Below are positions 7,644 to 16,447 of a stretch of DNA of 64,000 nt, in pieces. A model generated the notes under the pieces. That model saw only the letters and a list, made by a program, of their open reading frames with translations. It did not search any database and had not been told where the DNA came from. The stretch spans positions 744,001 to 808,000 of the forward strand of contig NZ_JQCR01000003.1 in assembly GCF_000757885.1 (NCBI RefSeq). The letters are read 5' to 3'. Each line of letters opens with the position of its first letter. Position 1 is the first letter of the stretch. The translations under genes were made by a program, and so were the position numbers. Source of the DNA: Paenibacillus wynnii (GTDB lineage: Bacteria > Bacillota > Bacilli > Paenibacillales > Paenibacillaceae).

Positions 7644-8834
7644 CTAACGTAAATGAGGAATAGTCACGTTTGGATCTATGTCCGCGTCATAATCGATATC
7701 TTCGATCTCAAAACCAAAGAGCTGGAAAAATTCGCGGCGATAGCTTGAAAGATCGGAGAGCTCATTAATATTGTCAGAAGACAACTCAGCCCACAGTCTG
7801 GTGACTTCCTCCTGGACATCGGGGCGCAATTCCCAATCATCAATCCGTATTCGCCCTTTGCTGTCTACCTTCGTTCCATCCGCAGTATATAAGTGCTCGG
7901 AGAACAAACGATAGGCTTGTTCAATACAGCCTTCGTGAAGATCCTTTTGCTTCATCACCTTGTATAAAGCGGAAATGTACAGTGGAACTACGGGAATTGC
8001 TGAGCTGGACTGGGTCACTAGAGCCTTTGTTACCGCTACATATGCCCGGCCTCCGCGTGAAGCCAGCTGTTTGTTAATATGGTGGGCAGTTTCCTCAAGA
8101 TGGTCTTTTGCCCGTCCAATGGTACCCTCGCGATAAACGGGTTGAGTTATCTCTGAACCCATGTAAGAATAGGCTATGGTCACTGCATGATCTGCAAGCA
8201 CACCGGCTTGCTGAAGTTCATCGATCCACATTTGCCAGTCTTCTCCACCCATCACAGTAACCGTCCCTGCAATCTCCTCTTCCGTAGCAGGATCAATCGA
8301 TACCATGCTTACTTCTCCGGTATGGAAATTAACCGTTTTATTGGTATAAGTACTGTCTAGCGGTTTAAGTACTGAAGAAAACGTTTCACCCGTAACCGGA
8401 TGGATACGCCGACCGGATGCGACACTGTATACCACCAGATCAACCTGACCCAGTTCCTGTTGTATCAGTTCGATGGTTCTTTGCTTCGTCTCGTTAGAGA
8501 AGGCATCCCCCGTTACACTGAATGACTGCAAACCGGCTTCTTCCGCCAGCTTCTCGAATGCTGCCGAATTGTACCAACCGGCAGATGCCGTCCGATTTTC
8601 TTTGCTGATGCTTTGGCGATACACACCTACTGTACTGGCACCTGCACCAAAGGCAGCTGTAATTCTGGAAGCCAAACCGTATCCTGCAGAGGCGCCAATA
8701 ACGAGAACCTTCGTAGGTCCCTTTATCTCAGGTTGGGCCCGTACATATTCCACCTGTTGCTGTACCTGACGGGCACAGCCCTCAGGATGGGCGGTTGTAC
8801 ATATAAAGCCGCGTGTTCTTGGCTTGATAATCAT
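7644..8834 (-). CDS. fabV: Trans-2-enoyl-CoA/ACP reductase, FabV family
   Basis: The 396-residue protein matches the FabV/TER family in full length (about 400). The N-terminus MIIKPRTRGFICTTAHPEGC is characteristic, and the NADH-binding loop reads VIGASAGYGLASR. The catalytic segment AYSYMGSEITQPVYREGTIGRAK holds the family Tyr-x8-Lys pair. A later SxIPVVPLYISALYKVMK segment is also typical. The enzyme reduces the 2,3 double bond in fatty acid elongation or in reversed beta-oxidation. FabV enzymes are often insensitive to triclosan. The gene stands alone; fabF lies about 4 kb away. Confidence 0.93.
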   Translation of the reverse strand: MIIKPRTRGFICTTAHPEGCARQVQQQVEYVRAQPEIKGPTKVLVIGASAGYGLASRITAAFGAGASTVGVYRQSISKENRTASAGWYNSAAFEKLAEEAGLQSFSVTGDAFSNETKQRTIELIQQELGQVDLVVYSVASGRRIHPVTGETFSSVLKPLDSTYTNKTVNFHTGEVSMVSIDPATEEEIAGTVTVMGGEDWQMWIDELQQAGVLADHAVTIAYSYMGSEITQPVYREGTIGRAKDHLEETAHHINKQLASRGGRAYVAVTKALVTQSSSAIPVVPLYISALYKVMKQKDLHEGCIEQAYRLFSEHLYTADGTKVDSKGRIRIDDWELRPDVQEEVTRLWAELSSDNINELSDLSSYRREFFQLFGFEIEDIDYDADIDPNVTIPHLR

Positions 8835-8968
8835 GAAGTTAGATTCCTCGCTTCCTAATGAATAATCCGTACAATAACAGTGACTCCTGCTATTCTAACC
8901 ATTCTCGGCTCCAAGGAGAAGTATTGTTTAAAATTATTAATAAATTTCGAATGGGGTGTTAGCTTATT

Positions 8969-9931
8969 ATGGAAAGTCAGACAAAAACCAAAATTTCAAA
9001 TCAACAGCAAGATCTGTTAGTCAGAACTGCTTTTGGAGATCAAATAGGGATTAAAGAGAGCTTGGAATTAACAGGGGGCTATTTTAATGCAGCATATAAG
9101 CTCCTTTTGTCAGATGGCAGGTCAACGATTCTAAAGGTAGCTCCGACTGAGGAAATACAAACCTTAAGCTATGAGCATAATATAATGGTTTCAGAGGTTG
9201 AAGCATTGCGGTTAATGAAGTCTAAAGGAATTGTACCCGTTCCTGAAGTATATGCTTTTGACAATAGCCGTGAAGTGTTTCCTTGCGACTATTTCTTCAT
9301 GGAGGTCATTGATGGGCAGCCTTACGATGAAGTAAAGAGTTCACTCACGCCTGAGGAAAGAGGAATGATTGAATTCGAGCTTGGACAGTATAATCGTATG
9401 ATTAACGAGATCCAAGGATCGGAATTCGGTTTATTTAACGGCTCCGTGCACAGTTCGCAAGGCTCGTGGAAAGAGGTATTCATGGCCTTAATGAATAACC
9501 TGCTGAATGATGCCCGTCGTTTAGGAGCGCCGATGCCGATTTCCTATGAAACCCTAGAGTTAGAACTTGCGAAACAATTTCATGTCTTGGATGAGGTCAC
9601 TGAGCCTCGGCTTGTTCATTGGGATCTCTGGGACGGGAATGTATTTGTACGTGAGGGTAGAATTGTAGCTTTAATTGATTGGGAGCGGGCGTTGTGGGGC
9701 GATCCCTTAATGGAGTATTATTTCCGCTATATTGAGAATTCAGAATCTTTCTACAAGGGGTATGGCGGCAGATTTGATAGTCCTAACGAACGTGCTCGGA
9801 AAAAGCTGTATGACCTGTATATCGATCTTATATATTTCATCGAGTGCTTTTCCCGCAAGTATGAGAGTGAAGGGCATATCCAATGGGCGCATGATAATTT
9901 GCTGCAAGGTTGGGCGAGATTCACAGAATAA
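8969..9931 (+). CDS. Aminoglycoside phosphotransferase/choline kinase-like protein
   Basis: The 320-residue protein has the protein-kinase-like fold of the APH family. It shows a nucleotide loop region (TGGYFNAAYKLLL), a lysine strand (TILKVAPTEE), the catalytic-loop motif LVHWDLWDGNVFV with probable catalytic Asp219, and the metal-binding LIDWERALWGDP. The normal HGD is HWD here, which is common among uncharacterised family members. The substrate may be a small alcohol, sugar or antibiotic; sequence does not decide. GGGGTG lies upstream of the ATG. It is separated from the next gene by a Fur-controlled promoter, so the two are probably not one operon. Confidence 0.82.
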   Translation: MESQTKTKISNQQQDLLVRTAFGDQIGIKESLELTGGYFNAAYKLLLSDGRSTILKVAPTEEIQTLSYEHNIMVSEVEALRLMKSKGIVPVPEVYAFDNSREVFPCDYFFMEVIDGQPYDEVKSSLTPEERGMIEFELGQYNRMINEIQGSEFGLFNGSVHSSQGSWKEVFMALMNNLLNDARRLGAPMPISYETLELELAKQFHVLDEVTEPRLVHWDLWDGNVFVREGRIVALIDWERALWGDPLMEYYFRYIENSESFYKGYGGRFDSPNERARKKLYDLYIDLIYFIECFSRKYESEGHIQWAHDNLLQGWARFTE

Positions 9932-9944
9932 TTCAAAAAAGAGC

Positions 9945-9974
9945 TTGACTCCACCCTAATAAACTAGCTAAAAT
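9945..9974 (+). promoter_or_regulatory. SigA-type promoter for the OppD-like gene
   Basis: TTGACT (9945-9950), an 18-base spacer, and TAAAAT (9969-9974). The expected transcription start lies just before the Fur box. Confidence 0.7.
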
Positions 9975-9990
9975 TAACGCTGTGGTTATT

Positions 9991-10009
9991 AATAATGATA
10001 ATCATTATC
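9991..10009. promoter_or_regulatory. Fur box
   Basis: AATAATGATAATCATTATC matches the classical 19-bp Fur consensus (GATAATGATAATCATTATC) at 18 of 19 positions. It lies immediately downstream of the predicted -10 element, where repressor binding would block transcription of the gene at 10042. Confidence 0.9.
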
Positions 10010-10041
10010 ATAAAAACAAGGAGAATTGAGAGGGTGAAGGG

Positions 10042-11109
10042 ATGGAGCACCTTTTAGAGGTAAAGGATTTAGCGATTTCTTTCAAAACACGTAGTGGGGA
10101 AGTTCAAGCCATCCGCGGGGTCAGCTTTCATGTAGATAAGGGTGAGACCTTAGCTATCGTAGGCGAATCCGGCTCTGGTAAAAGTGTAACCTCGCAGGCG
10201 ATCATGAAGTTGATTCCAACGCCGCAAGGTCAATATAAACGTGGGCAAATTCTTTTTGACGGACAGGATTTGATCAGTAAGACGGATAAACAAATGCAAA
10301 AAATTCGCGGTAAAGAGATCGGTATGATTTTTCAGGATCCGATGACGTCACTAAATCCGATGATGAAGGTCGGGAGACAGATCACGGAAGTTCTTTTCAA
10401 ACACGAGAAAATTTCCAATGACGCCGCGATCAAACGAGGAATTGAATTACTCAATCTGGTAGGCATTCCTTCTCCGGAAAAAAGGTTCCACCAATATCCA
10501 CATGAGTTCAGTGGAGGGATGCGCCAACGGGTGGTTATCGCCATGGCCTTGGCCGCCAATCCTAAGATGCTGATTGCAGATGAACCGACTACTGCACTGG
10601 ATGTAACCATACAGGCACAGATTCTGGATTTGATGGAGGAATTGCAGAAGAAGATTGATACCGCGATTATTTTTATCACTCATGATCTGGGTGTTGTGGC
10701 TAGAGTGGCTGATCGGGTAGCGGTTATGTATGCCGGGCAGATTGTTGAAATGGGTACTGCGGAAGAGATTTTCTATGATCCAAGACATCCTTATACATGG
10801 GGGCTATTAGCCTCAATGCCCAGCTTGGAGAGTAAAGGAACCTTGCTGACTGCTATACCAGGAACACCGCCGGACTTAATCAGACCGCCGGTTGGAGATG
10901 CTTTTGCGATACGGAGCACCTACGCTTTGGAGATCGATCACAAGCAAGAGCCACCGGTGTACAAGGTTTCTGATACACATCTAGTAAAGTCATGGCTGCT
11001 GCATCCTTATGCTCCTGCTGTAGAACCGCCTGAGGTAGTATTGAATAAGCGGCGTGTACTGAAAGGCGTATATGATGAGCCAGTATTAGTGGAGAACGGG
11101 GAATTTTAA
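10042..11109 (+). CDS. Orphan oligopeptide/dipeptide ABC transporter ATP-binding protein (OppD/DppD type)
   Basis: The 355-residue ATPase has Walker A (IVGESGSGKSVTSQ, near residue 40), a Q-loop in MIFQDPMTSLNP, the signature FSGGMRQRVVIAMALA, Walker B (MLIADEPTTALD) and the H-loop ITHDLGVVA. The C-terminal extension of the Opp family follows (GTPPDLIRPP, VSDTHLVKSWLLHP). No permease, binding protein or OppF-type partner lies beside it, which is unusual since these ATPases are normally encoded in five-gene operons. The upstream Fur box implies expression under iron limitation, so it may energise a separately encoded iron or metallophore importer. Confidence 0.88.
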   Translation: MEHLLEVKDLAISFKTRSGEVQAIRGVSFHVDKGETLAIVGESGSGKSVTSQAIMKLIPTPQGQYKRGQILFDGQDLISKTDKQMQKIRGKEIGMIFQDPMTSLNPMMKVGRQITEVLFKHEKISNDAAIKRGIELLNLVGIPSPEKRFHQYPHEFSGGMRQRVVIAMALAANPKMLIADEPTTALDVTIQAQILDLMEELQKKIDTAIIFITHDLGVVARVADRVAVMYAGQIVEMGTAEEIFYDPRHPYTWGLLASMPSLESKGTLLTAIPGTPPDLIRPPVGDAFAIRSTYALEIDHKQEPPVYKVSDTHLVKSWLLHPYAPAVEPPEVVLNKRRVLKGVYDEPVLVENGEF

Positions 11110-11125
11110 TAAGCTTACTTACAGG

Positions 11126-11160
11126 CGTCAGGTTGCTTCACGCATCTTGGCGCTTTTTTT
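11126..11160 (+). terminator. Possible weak terminator after the OppD-like gene
   Basis: An imperfect GC-rich dyad (GGCGTCAG around to TTGGCGC) precedes a run of seven T. The stem is poor, so confidence is low. Confidence 0.35.
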
Positions 11161-11270
11161 GATTACTATAGTTTATATAAGTGTAAATAGAATCATACAT
11201 CTTTAAATAAAAACATTGACTATTTCCGACTTACGCACCAAAATGTAAGGGTATACATATAGGGGGTAGA

Positions 11271-12719
11271 GTGATGAAAAAACGAACATTGACCTTATTC
11301 ATTTCCGTATCTTTATTAGCAGCCTGCAGCAGCACGAACAATAGTAACTCAGCTCCACCGGTGTATGAGAATGTATCGGTTCATGATCCTTCCGTAATAA
11401 AGGTTAAAGATAACTATTATGTCTTCGGTTCCCATCTGGCTTCTGCCAAATCACAGGATTTAATGTCTTGGACACAAATATCTGCTGGGGTAACCGATAG
11501 TAATCCGCTGATTCCTAATGTTACTGAAGAATTAAGCGAGACTTTAACTTGGGCGAAGTCAAAGACGCTATGGGCACCGGATGTTATACAGCTGGCAGAC
11601 GGCAAATACTATATGTATTATGATGCTTGTAAAGGCGATTCTCCGCTATCCGCACTAGGAATTGCCGTGTCGGATCATATCGAGGGACCTTATAAGAATA
11701 AAGGTGTTATTCTAAAGTCAGGGATGACCGGACCAGGCACTGACGGTGAAATCTATGATTCCACCCAGAAGCCCAATGTGGTAGATCCCGATGTTTTCTT
11801 TGATAAGGACGGCAAGTTATGGATGGTCTATGGTTCTTATTCCGGAGGCATCTTTATTCTGGAATTGGATACAAAGACAGGCTTCCCACTACCCGACCAA
11901 GGTTACGGTAAAAAACTTCTGGGTGCTAATCATGCTCGGATTGAAGGTCCATACATGTTGTACAGTCCTGAAACCGATTACTATTATCTATTCCTCTCCT
12001 ATGGAGGTCTCTCCGCGAACGGCGGTTATAATATTCGTGTGGCCCGTTCCAAAACACCGGACGGACCGTTCACCGATTCTCAAGATCAAAATATGTTAAA
12101 GGCACAAGGAACTGCGGGAGTTATTTTTGATGATCCAGCTTACTCTCCATATGGGGTGAAGTTAATGGGTAACTTCGAATTCCAGAATACGGAAGGGGAA
12201 CCCGTAGGTAGCGGGCTTGCAGGGGGTTATGTCTCACCAGGTCATAATTCGGCTTACTATGATAAAAAAACAGGCAAGTATTATCTGATTTTTCATACCC
12301 GTTTTCCAAAGCAAGGAGAGGCGTATGAAGTAAGAGTGCACCAGATGTTTATGAACGCGGACGGATGGCCTGTTATTGCCCCACACCGCTATGGCGGCGA
12401 ATCTATTGGCAAATATAGCAGCAAAGATGTAATCGGTGAATACAAATACATCAACCATAATAAGGACATCTCAGCTGATATTGTCCAGTCAGAGCTGATA
12501 GAACTTAATGAAGATGGTACGATATCAGGAGCGGTAACAGGAACTTGGGAGCTTACAGAGAAACATAATGTGTTGTTAACCATTGACGGAGCGGCGTATA
12601 AAGGTGTGTTTCTGAAAGAGTGGAATGAAGGAACTGATACTCAAGTAATGACATTCACCGCCACTTCCAGGGAAGGCATTTCGATCTGGGGAAGTCACGT
12701 TTCCGGCGAAAAGAAATAG
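11271..12719 (+). CDS. Secreted lipoprotein endo-arabinanase, GH43 family (Abn2-like)
   Basis: The 482-residue protein has a lipoprotein signal (lipobox LAAC, about residue 19) and a five-bladed GH43 beta-propeller. Probable catalytic acids are in VHDPSVIK (base), DPDVFFDKDG (pKa modulator) and HARIEGPYML (acid); the later HNSAYYD carries the family's calcium-site histidine. A C-terminal beta domain (about 380-480) matches that of Bacillus arabinan endo-1,5-alpha-L-arabinanase Abn2. It would cleave arabinan outside the cell while anchored to the membrane. GGGGGTAGAG precedes the ATG, and a strong terminator follows, so it is monocistronic. Confidence 0.88.
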   Translation: MMKKRTLTLFISVSLLAACSSTNNSNSAPPVYENVSVHDPSVIKVKDNYYVFGSHLASAKSQDLMSWTQISAGVTDSNPLIPNVTEELSETLTWAKSKTLWAPDVIQLADGKYYMYYDACKGDSPLSALGIAVSDHIEGPYKNKGVILKSGMTGPGTDGEIYDSTQKPNVVDPDVFFDKDGKLWMVYGSYSGGIFILELDTKTGFPLPDQGYGKKLLGANHARIEGPYMLYSPETDYYYLFLSYGGLSANGGYNIRVARSKTPDGPFTDSQDQNMLKAQGTAGVIFDDPAYSPYGVKLMGNFEFQNTEGEPVGSGLAGGYVSPGHNSAYYDKKTGKYYLIFHTRFPKQGEAYEVRVHQMFMNADGWPVIAPHRYGGESIGKYSSKDVIGEYKYINHNKDISADIVQSELIELNEDGTISGAVTGTWELTEKHNVLLTIDGAAYKGVFLKEWNEGTDTQVMTFTATSREGISIWGSHVSGEKK

Positions 12720-12738
12720 ACAATAGACTTCAAGATAA

Positions 12739-12777
12739 AGGCAGGACAAACCCGGCAACGGTTTGTCCTGCCTATTT
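12739..12777 (+). terminator. Terminator between GH43 and fabF genes
   Basis: AGGCAGGACAAACC pairs with GGTTTGTCCTGCCT; the T-rich tail is on the plus strand. It ends at the fabF stop codon and may serve both convergent genes. Confidence 0.85.
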
Positions 12778-14015
12778 TAATCCTCATACTTTCGAATGAC
12801 GATTACCGCATTGTGTCCGCCAAATCCAAAGGAATTAGACATCCCTATGTTCAGATCAGCTTTACGTGCAGTATTCGGCACATAATCCAGATCACAGATG
12901 GGATCGGGTTCTTCCTGATTAATAGTCGGTGGGATGATGCCTTCCTGAAGGCTTTTAACCAATGCTATAGCTTCTAACCCCCCGGCTGCACCAAGGGCGT
13001 GTCCCGTCATGGATTTATTAGCAGTAATGGGTACCTTATAGGCATCTTCCCCGAATAGCCTCTTTATAGCCTTAGTCTCAGAGTGATCACCAACTACGGT
13101 GCTTGTAGCATGTGCGCTAATGACATCTACATCCGTAGGCTCGATTCCAGCCTCGCGAACAGCCAGCTTCATGGCTTGGTAGGCTCCTAGGCCTTCCGGG
13201 TGAGTTGCGACCATATGATAAGCATCGGAGCTGGCTCCATAGCCGATCACTTCCCCTTGAATGTGAGCATTTCTACGCAGCGCATGGGAAAGGGATTCCA
13301 ATATCACGATTCCGCCGCCTTCACCGATTACAAAGCCATCACGATTCCCATCAAAAGGACGGCTTGCTCTACCCGGTTCATCATTTCGGGTGGATAAGGA
13401 GGTTGCATTCCCGAAGCTGGCTAATGAGATTTCAGTAACTGCCGCCTCAGATCCTCCGGCAATTACGATGTCAGCTCCACCGTAACGAATCAGCCGATAG
13501 GCTTCACCAATTGAGGTATTGCCGATAGAGCAAGCTGTTACCGGAGACATCGTCGGCCCCAGTGCCCCAAGCTTGATACTGATCATAGCCGCAGCCATAT
13601 TGGAGATCATCATCGGAATTAAGGTCGGACTTACTCTATCTGGTCCCCGTTCTTTTAGAATGGTTCCTTGATCCATTAAGGTTTGGATTCCCCCGACACC
13701 GGAGCCCACATATACACCTAACCGCTCCCGGTCAATTTTGTCCAGCTTAAGCCCGGAATCCTTCCATGCATCCTCAGCGGCTGCAAGTGCTAACTGGCTG
13801 AACCGATCCATACGCCGTGCTTCCTTACGGCCAAATCTGGCTTCAGGATCAAAGTCATGAACGACACCGGCAATTTTGGTCTTAAAGCCTGAAGTATCAA
13901 AGGAAGTGATGGGAGAAATCCCAGATTCACCTTTACGCAGACGATCCCAGAATTGTTCAACGGTATTCCCTAAGGGTGAGATTAAGCCCATCCCAGTGAT
14001 AGCTACCCGTTCCAT
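12777..14015 (-). CDS. fabF: Beta-ketoacyl-ACP synthase II (FabF family)
   Basis: The 412-residue condensing enzyme has N-terminal VAITGMGLISPLGN, the nucleophile Cys162 in VTACSIGNTS, and the two catalytic histidines in SAHATSTVVGD and NKSMTGHALGAAGG. FabF extends malonyl-ACP onto acyl chains in fatty acid synthesis. Deviations from housekeeping FabF are TACSIG (usually TACA) and AHATST (usually HGTST), so this may be a dedicated second KAS II. It is divergent from an MmyB-type regulator whose ligand domain binds fatty acids in one studied case. An AGGAGG site precedes the ATG. Confidence 0.87.
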   Translation of the reverse strand: MERVAITGMGLISPLGNTVEQFWDRLRKGESGISPITSFDTSGFKTKIAGVVHDFDPEARFGRKEARRMDRFSQLALAAAEDAWKDSGLKLDKIDRERLGVYVGSGVGGIQTLMDQGTILKERGPDRVSPTLIPMMISNMAAAMISIKLGALGPTMSPVTACSIGNTSIGEAYRLIRYGGADIVIAGGSEAAVTEISLASFGNATSLSTRNDEPGRASRPFDGNRDGFVIGEGGGIVILESLSHALRRNAHIQGEVIGYGASSDAYHMVATHPEGLGAYQAMKLAVREAGIEPTDVDVISAHATSTVVGDHSETKAIKRLFGEDAYKVPITANKSMTGHALGAAGGLEAIALVKSLQEGIIPPTINQEEPDPICDLDYVPNTARKADLNIGMSNSFGFGGHNAVIVIRKYED

Positions 14016-14042
14016 AAAAAAGCCTCCTCAAACAATCTAAAT

Positions 14043-14120
14043 AGGTGTTAATACCTGTATTTTTCCACTTTATTTATCCTATTACAAGTTGTAGTTTATC
14101 CTAGTATAATTAATACTACA
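14043..14120. promoter_or_regulatory. Candidate operators in the fabF/MmyB-type divergent promoter
   Basis: Two dyads lie between the divergent genes. TAGTAT-5-ATACTA spans 14102-14118, and the imperfect palindrome AGGTGTTAATACCT spans 14043-14056. The first recalls FapR half-sites (TTAGTA/TACTAA) but with spacing two bases longer, so identity is uncertain. Confidence 0.45.
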
Positions 14121-14162
14121 GTAAGACAACACAACACACTGAAGGTCACGGAGGATTACGAC

Positions 14163-15008
14163 ATGTCTAATCAGACAAGACTTCAAGCCTTATCGAATTT
14201 CTTAAAAGCACGCCGTGCCGCTATTTCTCCAGTATCCGTGGGGCTGCCAGAAGGTACACGCAGACGAACTCCCGGCTTAAGAAGAGAAGAGGTAGCCCAG
14301 CTCGCGGGGGTCAGTAGTACCTGGTATACATGGCTGGAGCAGGGTCGGGATATTAAAGTATCTTCTTCGGTTCTTGATTGTATCGCTACAGCCTTACAAC
14401 TTACTAAGGATGAGCGGAAGTATCTCTTCGCGCTGGCACTGGAAACCGGGCCTGAGAACGAACCTTTTCGACAAGAGCAATTTTCTGAGATTAGCCCATC
14501 ATTGCAAAAAATATTAAAAGAGCTTAAATATTGTCCAACTCTAATTTCAGACCGACGCTGCGGCATTGTAGGTTGGAATGAGGCAGCCTCCCATGTCTTC
14601 CTCGATTTTGCCCAATTGCCTGCAGAGGAACGCAACATGATCCGGTTATTGTTTGTACGTAAGGAATTTCAACGCTTGGCTGTGAACTGGGAGCAATTCG
14701 TCAGAGGTTATCTATCTATTTTTCGTGCCTATTACGGGCAACATGTCGAGGATCGCTGGTACGACGATTTTATTGCGGAGATGAGAGAAGTGCATCCTGC
14801 ATTTAATGACCTGTGGGAGCAAAGCCAAGTTAGCTCTGCCCCGGATGTGGTGCTTGAATTCAGACATTCAAAGGCGGGGAAAATGCTGTTCCACCTAACC
14901 TCATTACAGGTTCAAGGCAGTTCGGATTTAAGATGCAGTATTTACACGCCTGCCGGTGATTCGAACACGGAATCTAAGTTAAAGCTGCTGATGGAGCAGA
15001 ATGCGTAG
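14163..15008 (+). CDS. Helix-turn-helix regulator with MmyB-type ligand-binding domain
   Basis: The 281-residue protein has an N-terminal XRE-type helix-turn-helix (RRRTPGLRREEVAQLAGVSSTWYTWLEQGRD, residues about 28-60, the hallmark of MmyB-like regulators). A C-terminal PAS-like ligand-binding domain (about 105-275) includes RCGIVGWNEAA and LFVRKEFQRLAVNWE. A homologue from Chloroflexus was crystallised with a fatty acid, and such regulators usually control an adjacent divergent gene. Here that is fabF. CACGGAGGATTACGAC gives the ribosome-binding site. Its role as a lipid-responsive repressor is inferred. Confidence 0.87.
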   Translation: MSNQTRLQALSNFLKARRAAISPVSVGLPEGTRRRTPGLRREEVAQLAGVSSTWYTWLEQGRDIKVSSSVLDCIATALQLTKDERKYLFALALETGPENEPFRQEQFSEISPSLQKILKELKYCPTLISDRRCGIVGWNEAASHVFLDFAQLPAEERNMIRLLFVRKEFQRLAVNWEQFVRGYLSIFRAYYGQHVEDRWYDDFIAEMREVHPAFNDLWEQSQVSSAPDVVLEFRHSKAGKMLFHLTSLQVQGSSDLRCSIYTPAGDSNTESKLKLLMEQNA

Positions 15009-15072
15009 GTCTAGCATTCAATAATTGTGTGTCTTCATTAATCCCTATGTCCAAGCATCTGTTCTAACGTCT

Positions 15073-15081
15073 CATAGAATA
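15073..15081 (+). promoter_or_regulatory. Candidate mother-cell (SigK/SigE-like) -10 element
   Basis: CATAGAATA fits the SigK -10 pattern CATANNNTA and lies 30 bases before the ATG at 15111. No clear -35 was found. Confidence 0.35.
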
Positions 15082-15110
15082 GAGTAACAACACAAAAGGA
15101 GATGAAACAT

Positions 15111-15536
15111 ATGTCTAAAGTTATAATTGATTACAATTCCAGTGTAGTGACACCCATTGCAAACGGAGTGAATATCCCGATACCAACTACTCCGGCGGGT
15201 GTTTCCATTGCAACGACATCGGTATATATTGACCCTGCAAACCCTGCTTCGGCCACAAATAGGGTAGAATTGACAGCAACATTTGGTTATCGTTCTATTG
15301 TAGGAGAACCAGAAATTATTGTACGTCTTTGGCGTGCTGGCACGGAAATCTACTACGCATTGGCAGGAGATGCTTTTAATGGGGCCGATGAATATTCTCT
15401 TGTATCCTTGCAAATGATTGAACACGCTCCATTAGGAACACAAAACTATCAATTAATAGTGGAAAACCGTAACCCAGCATCTACTGCAAGAGTGATTGGT
15501 CCAATTACTTTCACTGCAATAGCGATCGGCGGTTAA
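15111..15536 (+). CDS. Small beta-rich protein, probable spore-surface component
   Basis: The 141-residue protein has no signal peptide, cysteine or membrane helix. It is rich in small and aliphatic residues with repeated beta-strand patterns (VNIPIPTTPAGVSIATTSVYI, NRVELTATFGY, ARVIGPITFTAIAIGG). The start at 15111 is chosen because AAAGGAGATG sits 8 bases upstream; an in-frame ATG at 15102 overlaps that site. It resembles the protein at 60773 in length (also 141) and layout. Together with a SigK-like -10 this points to an exosporium or spore-crust jelly-roll protein. The assignment is inferential. Confidence 0.6.
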   Translation: MSKVIIDYNSSVVTPIANGVNIPIPTTPAGVSIATTSVYIDPANPASATNRVELTATFGYRSIVGEPEIIVRLWRAGTEIYYALAGDAFNGADEYSLVSLQMIEHAPLGTQNYQLIVENRNPASTARVIGPITFTAIAIGG

Positions 15537-15583
15537 GCTATTATTAGCACTTTTTTATCCAAAAAGCAGCATTCCCGACAAGT

Positions 15584-15624
15584 AAAAAGGCAAGTCTCTA
15601 TATTCCTGAGATTTGCCTTTTTTG
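15584..15624 (+). terminator. Terminator after the 15111 gene
   Basis: AAAAAGGCAA...TTGCCTTTTTT with an internal CTC/GAG pair; T-run on the plus strand, A-run on the other arm. Confidence 0.85.
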
Positions 15625-15689
15625 ATTTATTATATTATTCAGTGATATAGATTGCCGCAGTTGTCCTCGAATTCTAACTCATTACAAAG

Positions 15690-16349
15690 TTAGCTTTTGC
15701 CAATCCACTTTAGGCCTTCCCGTTTACTGAGCGGCTTTAAGTTTTCCTTCTCGATGAAGGCTTTTACAGAGACGGGGTTCGTTTTTGAATATTCACGCAG
15801 CGCCCAGCCTATTGCTTTTTGCAGGAAGAATTCAGAAGAGTCTGCATGTGCACGGATATAGTGGTATAGCAGAGCTTCGTCTGTGTCTTGCTTATAATGC
15901 AACTGAAAAAGAATAGCGGTTCGATTCAGCCACATGTTCTCGGAATGGATCCACTTTTCTCCATAATTTGATTGCAAATCCGGTGCTCTATGTAATAAGT
16001 ACCCAGCCGCATTAGAAGCCAAGAGATCAACAGTGTCCCACCAAGATCGGCTGAGGATGAAACTCTCAATCAGGGGGAGATCTTCGGGTTCTAGAGTTTT
16101 TCTAATTTTTAGTAAAATATCTAATGCTGTATATTGATACTCCCGCTCCGGAAGATCCCATAGAACAGATAGCCACTCTTTCTTAGCAGGATAATGCTTC
16201 AAGAATTCCCTGACTATTTCTCTACGCGTTGGAGATTTGATTCCGAGAAAAGAGAATTGGTCCCGCATATAGGCGGACATGGCTTTTGCTGTGTGCAGAT
16301 CTTTTCGAGCCTCTAGATGCTCAATGAGTACATGGATGTTGTCTATCAC
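15690..16349 (-). CDS. DNA alkylation repair protein, AlkD-like
   Basis: The 219-residue all-helical protein has the HEAT-repeat pattern of the AlkD family. Landmarks are FSFLGIKSPTRREIVREF, SRSWWDTVDLLASNAAG (the Trp and Asp correspond to AlkD active-site positions), ENMWLNRTAILFQLHYK and SEFFLQKAIGWALREYSKTNP. AlkD enzymes remove bulky or positively charged N3/N7-alkylated bases from DNA. No ordinary SD motif stands out, only a CGGAGGATG-type stretch upstream of the ATG. The gene lies alone between terminators and two spore-surface-like genes. Confidence 0.88.
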   Translation of the reverse strand: MIDNIHVLIEHLEARKDLHTAKAMSAYMRDQFSFLGIKSPTRREIVREFLKHYPAKKEWLSVLWDLPEREYQYTALDILLKIRKTLEPEDLPLIESFILSRSWWDTVDLLASNAAGYLLHRAPDLQSNYGEKWIHSENMWLNRTAILFQLHYKQDTDEALLYHYIRAHADSSEFFLQKAIGWALREYSKTNPVSVKAFIEKENLKPLSKREGLKWIGKS

Positions 16350-16387
16350 AATTAAGTCATCCTCCGAGTTTTATTTAGATTTTATCA

Positions 16388-16438
16388 CAAAAAAAAGGCT
16401 GCCTCATCCGTAGAAAAATCTACAAATGAGACAGCCTC
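16388..16438 (-). terminator. Terminator of the 16448 gene
   Basis: Read on the minus strand, AGGCTGTCTCAT pairs with ATGAGGCAGCCT (one mismatch) with an inner GTAGA/TCTAC stem, followed by eight T. Confidence 0.88.
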
Positions 16439-16447
16439 GTAAGGAAA

